Numbered from the stretch's first letter, positions 16,884 to 25,087 are shown. The stretch is DNA of 64,000 nucleotides from Betaproteobacteria bacterium (GCA_016711875.1 JADJSD010000008.1:82995-146994), one strand, 5' to 3'. The notes: generated by a model from the letters alone, not told the origin. Made by a program: numbers and translations.

Positions 16884-17768
16884 TCAGGCGTTCCGTTCGT
16901 TCCAGCGCAGTTTCGTGCGCAGCATCGAGAAATAGCTGTAGCCGGGGGGGTGCAGGAGGACTGCCGGCTTGGCCGCGGCCGCGACGCCCACGACGTCGCC
17001 GGGCTCGAGCTCGAAGGACTCCTGCACGTCGAAATTGGCGCAGGCGCCCTGCCCGCGCACGAGCACGATGTCGATGCGCCTGTCGCCGGGAAGGACGATC
17101 GGCCGGTTGGAGAGCGTGTGCGGCGAGATGGGCACGAGCGCGATCGCCGCGAGGCAGGGGTGCAGGACCGGCCCGCCGGCCGACAAGGCGTATGCCGTGG
17201 TTCCCGTGGGCGAGGCGGCGATGACGCCGTCGGCCCGCAGGCTGTAGATGAACTCGCCGTCCACGTGCACCGCGAACTCGATCATGCTGCCGGAGCTGCC
17301 GCGGCTCACCACCACGTCGTTCATGGCGTGGGTGGCGACGACTTCCTGCCCCGCGCGGGAGACACGCGAGGCGAGCATGAGGCGCTCCTCGCGTTCGTAG
17401 TGACCGCGCAGCACCGGCGAGAGCTGCTCGGCCACCTCGCCAGCCGGAATGTCCGTGAGGAACCCCAGGCGGCCCAGGTTCACCCCGATGAGTGGCACCC
17501 CGTGGGCCACCATGAGGCGCGTGCAGGACAGCAGGGTGCCGTCACCGCCCACGACGATGGCGAGGTCTGCCCTTTCGGGAAGGCGCTCGAGGTCGAGGGC
17601 TTCGTCCGGCGGCGTGCGCGAGGCTTCGGCCGTGCGCTTGTCCATGAGGACCGTCGCGCCGTGCTCGCGAAGCACCGCCATCACCTGGTCGAGCTTGTCG
17701 GGAAGGACCGTGGCGTCGCTCTTGCCGACCACCGCCACGGTCTTGAACGCTGGGGACATGGCCGCCAT
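16884..17768 (-). CDS. nadK: NAD kinase
   Basis: NadK phosphorylates NAD to NADP with ATP or polyphosphate. The key motif VVGGDGTLLSCTR and NLGRLGFLTD are present, as are ASPTGTTAYALSAGGP and SPHTLSNRPIVLP. ATG at 17768 (MAAMSPAFKTVAVVGK) or 17759 (MSPAFKT) are both possible; neither has a clear ribosome site. I use the first. The product is about 294 residues. It diverges from hrcA, with a 67-bp gap holding both promoters, and is followed by recN. Confidence 0.93.
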   Translation of the reverse strand: MAAMSPAFKTVAVVGKSDATVLPDKLDQVMAVLREHGATVLMDKRTAEASRTPPDEALDLERLPERADLAIVVGGDGTLLSCTRLMVAHGVPLIGVNLGRLGFLTDIPAGEVAEQLSPVLRGHYEREERLMLASRVSRAGQEVVATHAMNDVVVSRGSSGSMIEFAVHVDGEFIYSLRADGVIAASPTGTTAYALSAGGPVLHPCLAAIALVPISPHTLSNRPIVLPGDRRIDIVLVRGQGACANFDVQESFELEPGDVVGVAAAAKPAVLLHPPGYSYFSMLRTKLRWNERNA

Positions 17769-17835
17769 TAGACCATAGGCCTTCGCCGGAATCGAAGGCG
17801 AATCACCCGGAAGCCCGCGAAGGATTTTTTGTACA

Positions 17836-18861
17836 ATGGCCCGCATGCTCAATGAACGCGCCCAGGCCCTGCTGAAGATCCTCGTCGAGCGATACATCGC
17901 CGACGGGCAGCCCGTGGGCTCGCGCGTGCTCGCCCGCGCCTCCAGCCTCGAACTCTCGCCCGCGACCATCCGCAACGTGATGGCGGACCTCGAGGAGATG
18001 GGTTTCGTCTCGAGCCCGCACACCTCGGCCGGCCGGATCCCGACGCCCAAGGGCTACCGGTTCTTCGTCGACACGCTCCTCACGGTGCGGCCGCTCGAGG
18101 AGGTCGAGCGCACCCAGATCGAGGACACGCTCATGCCGGACGACCCCCACCGCGTGGTGGCGGCGGCCTCGCAGGTGCTCTCGGAACTCACCCACTTCGC
18201 CGGGGTGGTGATCGCGCCGCGGCGCCGCTCGTCGCTGCGGCACGTGGAGTTCATCCACCTGTCCGAGCGCCGCGTGCTCCTCATCATCGTCGCGATGGAC
18301 GGCGAGGTGCAGAACCGGGTGCTGGTCACCGACCGCGCCTACAACGCCGCCCAGCTGCAGGAGGCCGCACAGGCCATCAACCAGCACTATGCCGGCCTCG
18401 ACTTCGGGGACATCACGAGTCGCGTGAGGAACGAGCTGCTCGACCTGCACCGCGATATTTCGGGCCTCATGAAGGCCGCCATCGATACCGGCGGCGAGGC
18501 GCTTCGCCAGCCCGCGGACGGCGTCGTGCTTGCCGGCGAGAGAAACCTCATCGAATACGAGGACCTCGCCTCGGACCGCGCGCGCCTTCGCAAGCTCTTC
18601 GACCTTTTCGAGAAGAAGGCGCAGCTGCTCAAGCTCCTCGACGACAGCGAGCGCGCCGAGGGCGTCAAGATCTTCATCGGCGGCGATTCGCAGCTCGTGC
18701 CGCTCGACGAATGCTCCATCGTGACCGCCCCCTACGAGGTCGACGGCCGGGTGGTCGGCACGGTGGGCGTCATCGGCCCCACCCGCATGGCTTACGAGCG
18801 CGTCATCCCCATCGTCGACATCACCGCCAAGCTCGTCTCGTCCGCGCTTTCGCAGCACTAG
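17836..18861 (+). CDS. hrcA: Heat-inducible transcription repressor HrcA
   Basis: HrcA represses chaperone genes through CIRCE operators and depends on GroEL for folding. The winged-helix N-terminus LVERYIADGQPVGSRVL and SLELSPATIRNVMADLEEMG, followed by SPHTSAGRIPTPKGYRFFVD, are diagnostic. Two starts are close: ATG at 17836 and ATG at 17845; the latter gives the usual MLNERAQALL. A TACAAT box overlaps the first ATG (17832-17837), which would place transcription start near 17844 and favour the second ATG, perhaps with almost no leader. No CIRCE element was found upstream of hrcA, grpE or dnaK, so its target is probably groESL elsewhere. Confidence 0.94.
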   Translation: MARMLNERAQALLKILVERYIADGQPVGSRVLARASSLELSPATIRNVMADLEEMGFVSSPHTSAGRIPTPKGYRFFVDTLLTVRPLEEVERTQIEDTLMPDDPHRVVAAASQVLSELTHFAGVVIAPRRRSSLRHVEFIHLSERRVLLIIVAMDGEVQNRVLVTDRAYNAAQLQEAAQAINQHYAGLDFGDITSRVRNELLDLHRDISGLMKAAIDTGGEALRQPADGVVLAGERNLIEYEDLASDRARLRKLFDLFEKKAQLLKLLDDSERAEGVKIFIGGDSQLVPLDECSIVTAPYEVDGRVVGTVGVIGPTRMAYERVIPIVDITAKLVSSALSQH

Positions 18862-18871
18862 CCGTGGTCGA

Positions 18872-18917
18872 GGAACGAGCCGTCATGGAAAACAAGCGCT
18901 CGCGGAACGAGCCGTCA
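18872..18917 (+). repeat. 14-bp direct repeat in the hrcA-hemH gap
   Basis: GGAACGAGCCGTCA occurs at 18872-18885 and again at 18904-18917, in the 69-bp gap between hrcA and hemH. The two copies are 32 bp apart start to start. A 13-codon open frame (ATG 18885 to TAA 18926) runs between and through the second copy. The repeat may be a local duplication; function is unknown. Confidence 0.7.
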
Positions 18918-18930
18918 ACCAGGTAACACA

Positions 18931-20034
18931 GTGCCCCCCCTTCCCGAACCGCCGTACGCCCACGGCACGCCCTCGCGCGTGGGCATTCTCCTCGTGAACC
19001 TGGGCACTCCCGACGAGCCCACGGCGTCCGCGGTCCGGCGCTATCTCGCCGAATTCCTCTGGGACCCCCGCGTCGTCGAGATTCCCCGCCCCGTGTGGTG
19101 GCTCATCCTGCACGGGGTCATCCTGCGCGTGCGGCCGGGCAAGAGCGCGGCCAAGTACCAGTCGGTCTGGACGAAGGAAGGCTCGCCCCTTCGCGTCTAC
19201 CTGGACCGCCAGGTGCAGCTCCTGCGCGGCTATCTGGGCGAGCGGGTGAAGAGCCCCCTCGCCGTCGCGGGCGCCTGCCGGTACGGCAATCCCAGCATCG
19301 CCTCGGCGCTCGCGAAGCTGCGATCCGAGGGGTGCGACCAGGTGCTCGTGCTGCCGCTCTACCCGCAGTACGCCGCCAGCACGACCGGCTCCACCATGGA
19401 CGCGTTGGGCGCAGCCCTGGCCAGGCTGCGCAACGTGCCCGCGATCCGCGTCGTGAAGCACTTCCACGACCACCCGGCGTACGTGTCGGCCGTGGCCAGG
19501 GCCGTGAACGACTACTGGATGAAGCACGGGCGGCCCGACCGCCTCGTGATGAGCTTTCACGGCCTGCCGCGCTTCAGCCTCGACAAGGGCGACCCGTACC
19601 ACTGCGAGTGCCTGAAGACCGGTCGCCTCGTCGCGGAGGCGCTCGGCTGGTCCGACGAGCGGACCTCCATCACTTTCCAGTCGCGCTTCGGCAAGGCCGA
19701 ATGGCTCAAGCCCTACACGGCCGACCGGCTCGCCGAACTGGGCGCCCAGGGCACCGGGCGGGTGGATGTCATCTGCCCGGGTTTCGCCGCCGATTGCCTC
19801 GAGACGCTCGAGGAGATCGCGATGGAAGGCCGCGAGACTTTCCAGCACGCGGGCGGCAAGGAATATCACTACATCCCGACGACCAACGACAACCCGGCTT
19901 TCATGACGGCGCTCACGATCGTCGCGCTGGAGAACCTGCAGGGCTGGGTGTCGGCCGATTGGGATGCGGGGTCGGCGCAGGCGGCCGGCCGCGAATCGGC
20001 TGCCCGCGCGAAGGCGCTGGGCGCCTCCCGCTAA
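18931..20034 (+). CDS. hemH: Ferrochelatase
   Basis: HemH inserts Fe2+ into protoporphyrin IX, the last step of haem synthesis. The 367-residue product has the N-terminal VGILLVNLGTPDEPTASAV, the metal-binding histidine in MSFHGLPRFSLDKGDPYHCEC (key residues His in SFHGLP and the Cys pair), the FQSRFGKAEWLKPYT segment, and PGFAADCLETLEEI near the C-terminus. The start is a GTG at 18931 with AGG nine bases upstream. It follows hrcA on the same strand, an arrangement common in Betaproteobacteria. Length is normal. Confidence 0.95.
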   Translation: MPPLPEPPYAHGTPSRVGILLVNLGTPDEPTASAVRRYLAEFLWDPRVVEIPRPVWWLILHGVILRVRPGKSAAKYQSVWTKEGSPLRVYLDRQVQLLRGYLGERVKSPLAVAGACRYGNPSIASALAKLRSEGCDQVLVLPLYPQYAASTTGSTMDALGAALARLRNVPAIRVVKHFHDHPAYVSAVARAVNDYWMKHGRPDRLVMSFHGLPRFSLDKGDPYHCECLKTGRLVAEALGWSDERTSITFQSRFGKAEWLKPYTADRLAELGAQGTGRVDVICPGFAADCLETLEEIAMEGRETFQHAGGKEYHYIPTTNDNPAFMTALTIVALENLQGWVSADWDAGSAQAAGRESAARAKALGASR

Positions 20035-20057
20035 ACCCCTCCCACGAAAGGAAATCC

Positions 20058-20405
20058 ATGGGCTCGCTGCTCCTGCGGTGGTTCCTGAGCGCGCTCGCGC
20101 TCCTGGCGGTCGCCTACCTGTATCCCGGCGTGCGTGTCGATGGCTTCTTCGCCGCGGCCGTGGCGGCCCTGGTGCTGGGCCTCGTCAATGCCGTCGTCCG
20201 TCCGATCCTCGTGATCCTCACGTTGCCGGTCACGATCCTCACGCTGGGCCTTTTCCTCTTCGTGGTGAACGCGCTGATGTTCTGGCTCGTGGCCGAAGTG
20301 GTGAAGGGGTTCACGGTGAGCGGCTTCGTCGCGGCGCTCGTCGGGTCCGTGCTCTACAGCCTGATCACCCTGCTGGTGAGCTGGCTCGTGGGCGGCAAGA
20401 AATGA
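20058..20405 (+). CDS. Phage holin family protein / small membrane protein (PF04020-like)
   Basis: A 115-residue protein with four hydrophobic segments (about residues 5-20, 28-45, 52-75 and 88-110) and few charges. Segments LVNAVVRPILVILTLPVTILTLGLF (key NxxxRP and LP motifs) match the widespread 'phage holin family' of small inner-membrane proteins, which despite the name is usually chromosomal. A ribosome site AAAGGA precedes ATG 20058 at good spacing. It follows hemH by 23 bp and is probably in the same operon. Cellular role unknown. Confidence 0.8.
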   Translation: MGSLLLRWFLSALALLAVAYLYPGVRVDGFFAAAVAALVLGLVNAVVRPILVILTLPVTILTLGLFLFVVNALMFWLVAEVVKGFTVSGFVAALVGSVLYSLITLLVSWLVGGKK

Positions 20406-20406
20406 C

Positions 20407-20435
20407 GAAGGCCCGGGGAACTCCCCCGGGCCTTC
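20407..20435 (+). terminator. Hairpin terminator after the hemH unit, probably two-way
   Basis: A 12-bp perfect stem GAAGGCCCGGGG (20407-20418) pairs with 20424-20435 around a 5-base loop, directly after the holin-like stop and before the convergent ompW stop at 20458. No strong T run follows on either strand, so efficiency is uncertain, but position and stem strength fit a bidirectional terminator. Confidence 0.65.
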
Positions 20436-20457
20436 CGGATGCCGCTTGCCGCGTGGC

Positions 20458-21105
20458 CTAGAAGCGCCAGCCCAGGCCCACCGACCACAGGAGCGGGTCG
20501 ACCTTGACCGCGCTCACCTTGGTACCGTTCAGCTTCACGTCGCTGCCGATGTAGACCTTCTTCAGGTCGAAGTTGAGGTACGTGGCCTTGGCGAGCTTGA
20601 TGTCGAAGCCCGCGCCGTAGGAGGCGCCGACACTGTTGCTGTCGAGCTTGAGGTCGCCCACGCCCGGGATCGACAGCTTGTCGCTCATGATGAAGGTGAA
20701 GTTCACGCCCGCGCCCACGTACGGGCGGAAGTCCCCATCGGGGTTGAAGTGGTACTGCAGCGACAGGGTCGGCGGCAGGTGCTTGAAGGTGCCGATCTTG
20801 ACCGGGCCGCCCAGGACGCTGTCTTCCACCGTCACTTCGTGCTTCTGCGGATAGGTGAGAACGAGCTCGGCCGCGACGTTCTTGGTGAAGAAGTAGGAAA
20901 TGTCGACTTCCGGGAACCACTTGCTGTTCACGGTGATGTCGTTGGCGGCGACCCCAAGGGACGGGATGGCCTCGGACTTGTCGGCCGTCTCCAGGTAGAG
21001 GGCGCGAACGCGCACCATCCACGGGTTCGGTTCGGCGGCGGCGGCCGGCAGGGCGAAGGTGCCCGCGACGGCGGCGGCGAGAAGGGCGAGAGTCGTTTTT
21101 TTCAT
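20458..21105 (-). CDS. ompW: Outer membrane protein OmpW family
   Basis: OmpW proteins are eight-stranded outer-membrane beta-barrels thought to pass small hydrophobic molecules. The 215-residue precursor has a Sec signal MKKTTLALLAAAVAGTFALP ending at AAA, then alternating strands, the NPDGDFRPYVGAGVNFTF segment typical of the family, and a C-terminal aromatic strand ending in WRF expected for BAM recognition. ATG at 21105 has GGAGAA upstream; an in-frame upstream start at 21138 lacks a signal peptide. An FNR-like palindrome lies 70 bp upstream (see separate entry). Confidence 0.92.
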   Translation of the reverse strand: MKKTTLALLAAAVAGTFALPAAAAEPNPWMVRVRALYLETADKSEAIPSLGVAANDITVNSKWFPEVDISYFFTKNVAAELVLTYPQKHEVTVEDSVLGGPVKIGTFKHLPPTLSLQYHFNPDGDFRPYVGAGVNFTFIMSDKLSIPGVGDLKLDSNSVGASYGAGFDIKLAKATYLNFDLKKVYIGSDVKLNGTKVSAVKVDPLLWSVGLGWRF

Positions 21106-21173
21106 GGGTTCTCCAGGGGCTGGGGTGACGGAATGCATTCAGCTGCGAGTTTCGTTCCCGCCTTCGGGAATCG

Positions 21174-21189
21174 GTTGACCTGAGTCAAC
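21174..21189. promoter_or_regulatory. FNR/CRP-family-like palindrome upstream of ompW
   Basis: GTTGAC-CTGA-GTCAAC is a perfect inverted repeat at 21174-21189. The core TTGAC-N4-GTCAA differs from the FNR consensus TTGAT-N4-ATCAA at one symmetric position. It lies about 70 bp upstream of ompW, which is FNR/CRP-controlled in enteric bacteria, and about 108 bp upstream of grpE. Assignment to ompW is inference. Confidence 0.4.
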
Positions 21190-21234
21190 TGAGCTCCAAA
21201 TCGTCTCGCCCGGACCGGAAAGCCCCCGATCGGG

Positions 21235-21262
21235 GTTGAAAAACGCCGCCCGGTCCCCATTT
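21235..21262 (+). promoter_or_regulatory. Sigma-32 heat-shock promoter of grpE-dnaK
   Basis: GTTGAAA (21235-21241), a 13-base spacer, then CCCCATTT (21255-21262) matches the RpoH consensus CTTGAAA-N13-15-CCCCATNT in all but the first base. Transcription would begin near 21269, about 28 bases before the grpE ATG. Confidence 0.75.
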
Positions 21263-21296
21263 CAGCCCGCAAAGACGCGATTCGAGGGAGAAAGAC

Positions 21297-21851
21297 ATGT
21301 CGGAAACCCCCAATGGCGCGGCCGAAGCCGTCGTGCCCCCCCCTTCATCCGAAGCCGGTGACGCCAGTCCGGAAGGCCAACTCACGGCCGCCCGGGCCGA
21401 GATCGAGCGCCTCAAGGAAGATTTCCTTCGCGCCAAGGCCGAAACCGAGAACATCCGCCGGCGCGCCGCCGACGACGTGACCCGCGCCCACAAGTTCGCG
21501 CTGGAAGGCTTTGCGGGCACGCTGCTGCCGGTTCGCGACAGTCTCGAGGCCGCCCTGGCGATCGAGGCGCCGACGGCCGAATCCCTGCGCGAGGGCGTGG
21601 CCATCACGGGCCGGCAACTCGCCGCGGCCTTCGAGAAGGCGGCCCTGGCCGAAATCGCCCCGGCCGGCCATCGCTTCGACCCCCACCTGCACCAGGCAAT
21701 CAGCCAGGTCGAATCGGACGAACCGCCGGGCACGGTGGTGGCCGTGGTCCAGAAGGGCTACCGGTTGCACGACCGCGTGATCCGCCCGGCCCTGGTGGTG
21801 GTCGCCCGGGAGCGCAGCGCCGCGGCGCCCGAAGCTCCCCCGGCCGCTTGA
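21297..21851 (+). CDS. grpE: Nucleotide exchange factor GrpE
   Basis: GrpE releases ADP from DnaK and acts as a thermosensor. The 184-residue protein has an N-terminal coiled-coil (QLTAARAEIERLKEDFLRAKAE), the dimer segment ENIRRRAADDVTRAHKFA, and the C-terminal beta domain with FDPHLHQAISQVESDEPPGT and VVQKGYRLHDRVIRPALVVV. A strong GAGGGAG ribosome site precedes the ATG. It is the first gene behind the sigma-32 promoter and lies 66 bp before dnaK. Length is normal. Confidence 0.95.
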   Translation: MSETPNGAAEAVVPPPSSEAGDASPEGQLTAARAEIERLKEDFLRAKAETENIRRRAADDVTRAHKFALEGFAGTLLPVRDSLEAALAIEAPTAESLREGVAITGRQLAAAFEKAALAEIAPAGHRFDPHLHQAISQVESDEPPGTVVAVVQKGYRLHDRVIRPALVVVARERSAAAPEAPPAA

Positions 21852-21874
21852 AGAACGCCGTCCCGACCCCTACT
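21847..21874 (+). promoter_or_regulatory. Possible second sigma-32-like promoter before dnaK
   Basis: CTTGAAG (21847-21853, overlapping the grpE stop), a 13-base spacer, then CCCCTACT (21867-21874). The -35 is near consensus and the -10 keeps the four C residues but differs at the AT step. It lies 43 bp before dnaK and could boost DnaK relative to GrpE. Confidence 0.4.
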
Positions 21875-21917
21875 TGTATGGCAAGACCGTAAAACGCGAC
21901 ATCGAGGAATACCGACT

Positions 21918-23876
21918 ATGGCAAAGATCATCGGCATCGACCTGGGCACCACGAACTCCTGCGTGGCCATCATGGAGGGCGGCAAGCCCAAGGTCATCGA
22001 GAACAGCGAGGGCGCGCGCACGACGCCCTCCATCGTCGCGTACGCGGACAACGACGAGATCCTCGTCGGGGCCCCGGCCAAGCGCCAGGCGGTGACGAAT
22101 GCGAAGAACACCCTCTACGCGGTCAAGCGCCTCATCGGCCGACGCTTCGAGGAGAAGGAAGTCCAGAAGGACATCCACCTGATGCCCTACGCCATCGCCA
22201 AGGCCGACAACGGCGACGCCTGGGTGGAGGCCCGCGGCCGCAAGATCGCCCCGCCGCAGGTCTCGGCGGAAGTCCTGCGCAAGATGAAGAAGACCGCCGA
22301 GGACTACCTGGGCGAGCCGGTCACGGAAGCCGTGATCACGGTGCCCGCCTACTTCAACGACTCGCAGCGCCAGGCCACCAAGGACGCGGGCCGCATCGCC
22401 GGCCTGGACGTGAAGCGCATCATCAACGAACCCACGGCGGCGGCGCTCGCCTTCGGACTCGACAAGAAGGAAGGCGACCGCAAGATCGCGGTCTACGACC
22501 TGGGCGGCGGCACGTTCGACATCTCCATCATCGAGATCGCGGAGATCGACGGCGAGCACCAGTTCGAGGTGCTCTCGACCAACGGCGACACCTTCCTGGG
22601 CGGCGAGGACTTCGACCAGCGCCTCATCGACTACATCGTCGAGGAATTCCGCAAGCAGTCGGGCATCGACCTCTCGAAGGACCCGATCGCCCTGCAGCGC
22701 GTGAAGATGGCCGCCGAGCGCGCCAAGATCGAGCTGTCCTCGGGACAGCAGACGGAGATCAACGAGCCGTACATCGCCATGGCGAACGGCGCGCCCTCCC
22801 ACCTCACGATGAAGATCACCCGCGCCAAGTTCGAGGCGCTCGTGGAGGACCTCATCGAGAAGACGATCGAGCCGTGCCGCACCGCGATCAAGGATGCGGG
22901 CGTGAAGGTCTCCGACATCGGCGACGTGATCCTCGTGGGCGGCATGACGCGCATGCCGAAGGTGCAGGACAAGGTCCGCGAGTTCTTCGGCAAGGAGCCG
23001 CGCAAGGACGTGAACCCGGACGAGGCCGTGGCGGTCGGCGCGGCGATCCAGGGCGGCGTGCTGCAAGGCGACGTGAAGGACGTGCTGCTCCTCGACGTGA
23101 CGCCGCTCTCGCTCGGCATCGAGACGCTCGGCGGGGTCATGACCAAGCTCATCAAGAAGAACACCACGGTGCCCACCAAGGCGCAGCAGGTGTTCTCCAC
23201 CGCCGAGGACAACCAGGGTGCCGTCACGATCCACGTGCTGCAGGGCGAACGCGACGTGTCCTCGGGCAACAAGAGCCTGGGCCAGTTCAACCTCGAGGGC
23301 ATCGCGCCCGCCCCGCGCGGCATGCCCCAGATCGAGGTGACGTTCGACATCGACGCGAACGGCATCCTGCACGTGAGCGCCAAGGACAAGGCGACCTCCA
23401 AGGAGGCGAAGATCACCATCAAGGCGAACTCCGGCCTCGCCGAGGAGGAGATCCAGCGCATGGTGAAGGACGCCGAGGCCCATGCCGACGAGGACAAGCG
23501 CCTGCTCGAGACGGTGCAGGCGAGGAACCAGGCCGACCAGCTGCTGCACTCCGTGAAGAAGTCGCTGGCCGAGCACGGCGACAAGCTCGACGCCGCCGAG
23601 CGGGCGAAGATCGACGAGGCGGCCAAGGAGCTCGAGGCGGTGCTGAAGGAAGGCGACAAGGCGACGCTCGAGGCAAAGACGGAAGCGCTCTCGACCGCGG
23701 CGCAGAAGCTCGGCGAGAAGGTCTATGCCGAGCAGGCGGCGCAGGGCGGTGGCGGCGCCTCGGCTGGCGGCGCTCCGGGTGGCGACCCCCCCGGCTCGGC
23801 GCCGAAGGGCGCCAAGGACGACGGCAACGTCGTCGACGCGGAGTACACCGAGGTGAAGGACAAGAAGCCGGCTTGA
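21918..23876 (+). CDS. dnaK: Molecular chaperone DnaK (Hsp70)
   Basis: DnaK is the ATP-dependent Hsp70 of the cytosol. The 652-residue protein starts MAKIIGIDLGTTNSCVA, has the ATPase motifs VITVPAYFNDSQRQATKDAG and VYDLGGGTFDISI, the linker DVLLLDVTPLSLGIE, a substrate-binding beta domain, a helical lid from about residue 500, and a Gly-rich tail ending in the EEVD-like bacterial EYTEVKDKK. It follows grpE and precedes dnaJ, forming the whole KJE machine. A strong hairpin separates it from dnaJ. No CIRCE site is seen upstream. Confidence 0.98.
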   Translation: MAKIIGIDLGTTNSCVAIMEGGKPKVIENSEGARTTPSIVAYADNDEILVGAPAKRQAVTNAKNTLYAVKRLIGRRFEEKEVQKDIHLMPYAIAKADNGDAWVEARGRKIAPPQVSAEVLRKMKKTAEDYLGEPVTEAVITVPAYFNDSQRQATKDAGRIAGLDVKRIINEPTAAALAFGLDKKEGDRKIAVYDLGGGTFDISIIEIAEIDGEHQFEVLSTNGDTFLGGEDFDQRLIDYIVEEFRKQSGIDLSKDPIALQRVKMAAERAKIELSSGQQTEINEPYIAMANGAPSHLTMKITRAKFEALVEDLIEKTIEPCRTAIKDAGVKVSDIGDVILVGGMTRMPKVQDKVREFFGKEPRKDVNPDEAVAVGAAIQGGVLQGDVKDVLLLDVTPLSLGIETLGGVMTKLIKKNTTVPTKAQQVFSTAEDNQGAVTIHVLQGERDVSSGNKSLGQFNLEGIAPAPRGMPQIEVTFDIDANGILHVSAKDKATSKEAKITIKANSGLAEEEIQRMVKDAEAHADEDKRLLETVQARNQADQLLHSVKKSLAEHGDKLDAAERAKIDEAAKELEAVLKEGDKATLEAKTEALSTAAQKLGEKVYAEQAAQGGGGASAGGAPGGDPPGSAPKGAKDDGNVVDAEYTEVKDKKPA

Positions 23877-23894
23877 GGGCCCTCGATCGAAACG

Positions 23895-23931
23895 AGGGGT
23901 GAAGGGAGCGCAAGGCTCCCTTCACCCCTTT
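23895..23931 (+). terminator. Strong hairpin between dnaK and dnaJ (terminator or attenuator)
   Basis: AGGGGTGAAGGGAGC at 23895-23909 pairs perfectly with 23915-23929 around the loop GCAAG, a 15-bp stem followed by TTT. It stands in the 80-bp dnaK-dnaJ gap and probably stops or thins transcription, lowering dnaJ relative to dnaK; it could also protect dnaK mRNA 3' ends. Confidence 0.7.
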
Positions 23932-23956
23932 CCGCATTCAAGGATTCGGGAAGACC

Positions 23957-25087
23957 ATGGCGACGAAGCGCGATTACTACGAAGTGCTGGGCGTGAACCG
24001 GGATGCCTCCGAGGAGGACATCAAGAAGGCCTATCGCAAGCTCGCCATGAAGTTCCACCCCGACAGGAACCCCGACAGCAAGGAGTCCGAGGACAAGTTC
24101 AAGGAGGCCAAGGAAGCCTACGAGATGCTCTCGGAGCCGGAGAAGCGGCGTGCCTACGACGCCTACGGCCACGCCGGGGTGAACCCGCAGATGGGCGGCA
24201 TGGGGGCCGGGGCGGGAGAGCAGGGGTTCGGCGGGTTCGCGGAAGCCTTCGGCGACATCTTCGGCGACATCTTCGGCGGCGCGCGCGGGCGCTCCAACGT
24301 CTACCGCGGCGCCGACCTGCGCTACAACCTCGAGGTGACGCTCGAGCAGGCCGCGCGCGGCACCGAGACCAAGATCCGCATCCCGACCCTCGACAGCTGC
24401 GAGACTTGCCATGGCACCGGGTCCAAGCCCGGCACCCATCCCAAGACCTGCTCGACCTGCGGTGGCCAGGGCAATGTGCGCCTGTCCCAGGGCTTCTTCT
24501 CGGTCCAGCAGACCTGTCCCACGTGCCACGGCTCGGGCAAGATGGTCTCGGATCCCTGCACGGCCTGCAAGGGCGCGGGCCGCGTGAAGCACCACAAGAC
24601 GCTTTCGGTGAAGATCCCCGCGGGCATCGACGAGGGCGACCGCATTCGCCTGGGCGGCGAGGGCGAGGCCGGCGTGAACGGCGGCCCCCCGGGCGATCTC
24701 TACGTGGAGATCCACATCAAGCAGCACCCGGTCTTCCAGCGCGACGGCGACGACCTGCACTGCGAGATGCCGATCAGCTTCACCACGGCGGCGCTGGGCG
24801 GCGAGATCGAGATCCCGACGCTCGAGGGCCAGGCCAAGGTGAAGATCGCCGCGGAAACCCAGACGGGCCAGGTCCTTCGCCTGCGCGGAAAGGGCATCAA
24901 GGGCGTGCGATCCTCGGCCCCCGGGGACCTGCTGTGCGAGATCGTCGTGGAGACGCCCGTGCGCCTCACCGATCGCCAGCGCGAGCTCCTGCGCGAACTC
25001 GAGGAGATCAACCGCAAGGACGGCGACCGTCACAACCCCCGGGCCAAGTCGTTCATGGACAAGGTCCGGACCTTCTTCGCGGGTTAG
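23957..25087 (+). CDS. dnaJ: Molecular chaperone DnaJ (Hsp40)
   Basis: DnaJ delivers substrates to DnaK and stimulates its ATPase. The J domain carries the HPD motif in AMKFHPDRNPDSK; a Gly/Phe-rich segment follows (GAGEQGFGGFAEAFGDIFGD, key Gly/Phe); then four zinc-binding CxxCxGxG repeats are seen: CETCHGTG, CSTCGGQG, CPTCHGSG, CTACKGAG. C-terminal beta domains complete the 376-residue class I DnaJ. It is the third gene of grpE-dnaK-dnaJ, separated from dnaK by a strong hairpin, so it may need read-through or its own promoter. Confidence 0.97.
   Translation: MATKRDYYEVLGVNRDASEEDIKKAYRKLAMKFHPDRNPDSKESEDKFKEAKEAYEMLSEPEKRRAYDAYGHAGVNPQMGGMGAGAGEQGFGGFAEAFGDIFGDIFGGARGRSNVYRGADLRYNLEVTLEQAARGTETKIRIPTLDSCETCHGTGSKPGTHPKTCSTCGGQGNVRLSQGFFSVQQTCPTCHGSGKMVSDPCTACKGAGRVKHHKTLSVKIPAGIDEGDRIRLGGEGEAGVNGGPPGDLYVEIHIKQHPVFQRDGDDLHCEMPISFTTAALGGEIEIPTLEGQAKVKIAAETQTGQVLRLRGKGIKGVRSSAPGDLLCEIVVETPVRLTDRQRELLRELEEINRKDGDRHNPRAKSFMDKVRTFFAG

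Noticed and set aside
17770..17835. CIRCE element upstream of hrcA
   Set aside because: No TTAGCACTC or GAGTGCTAA half-site is present in this gap or upstream of grpE and dnaK.
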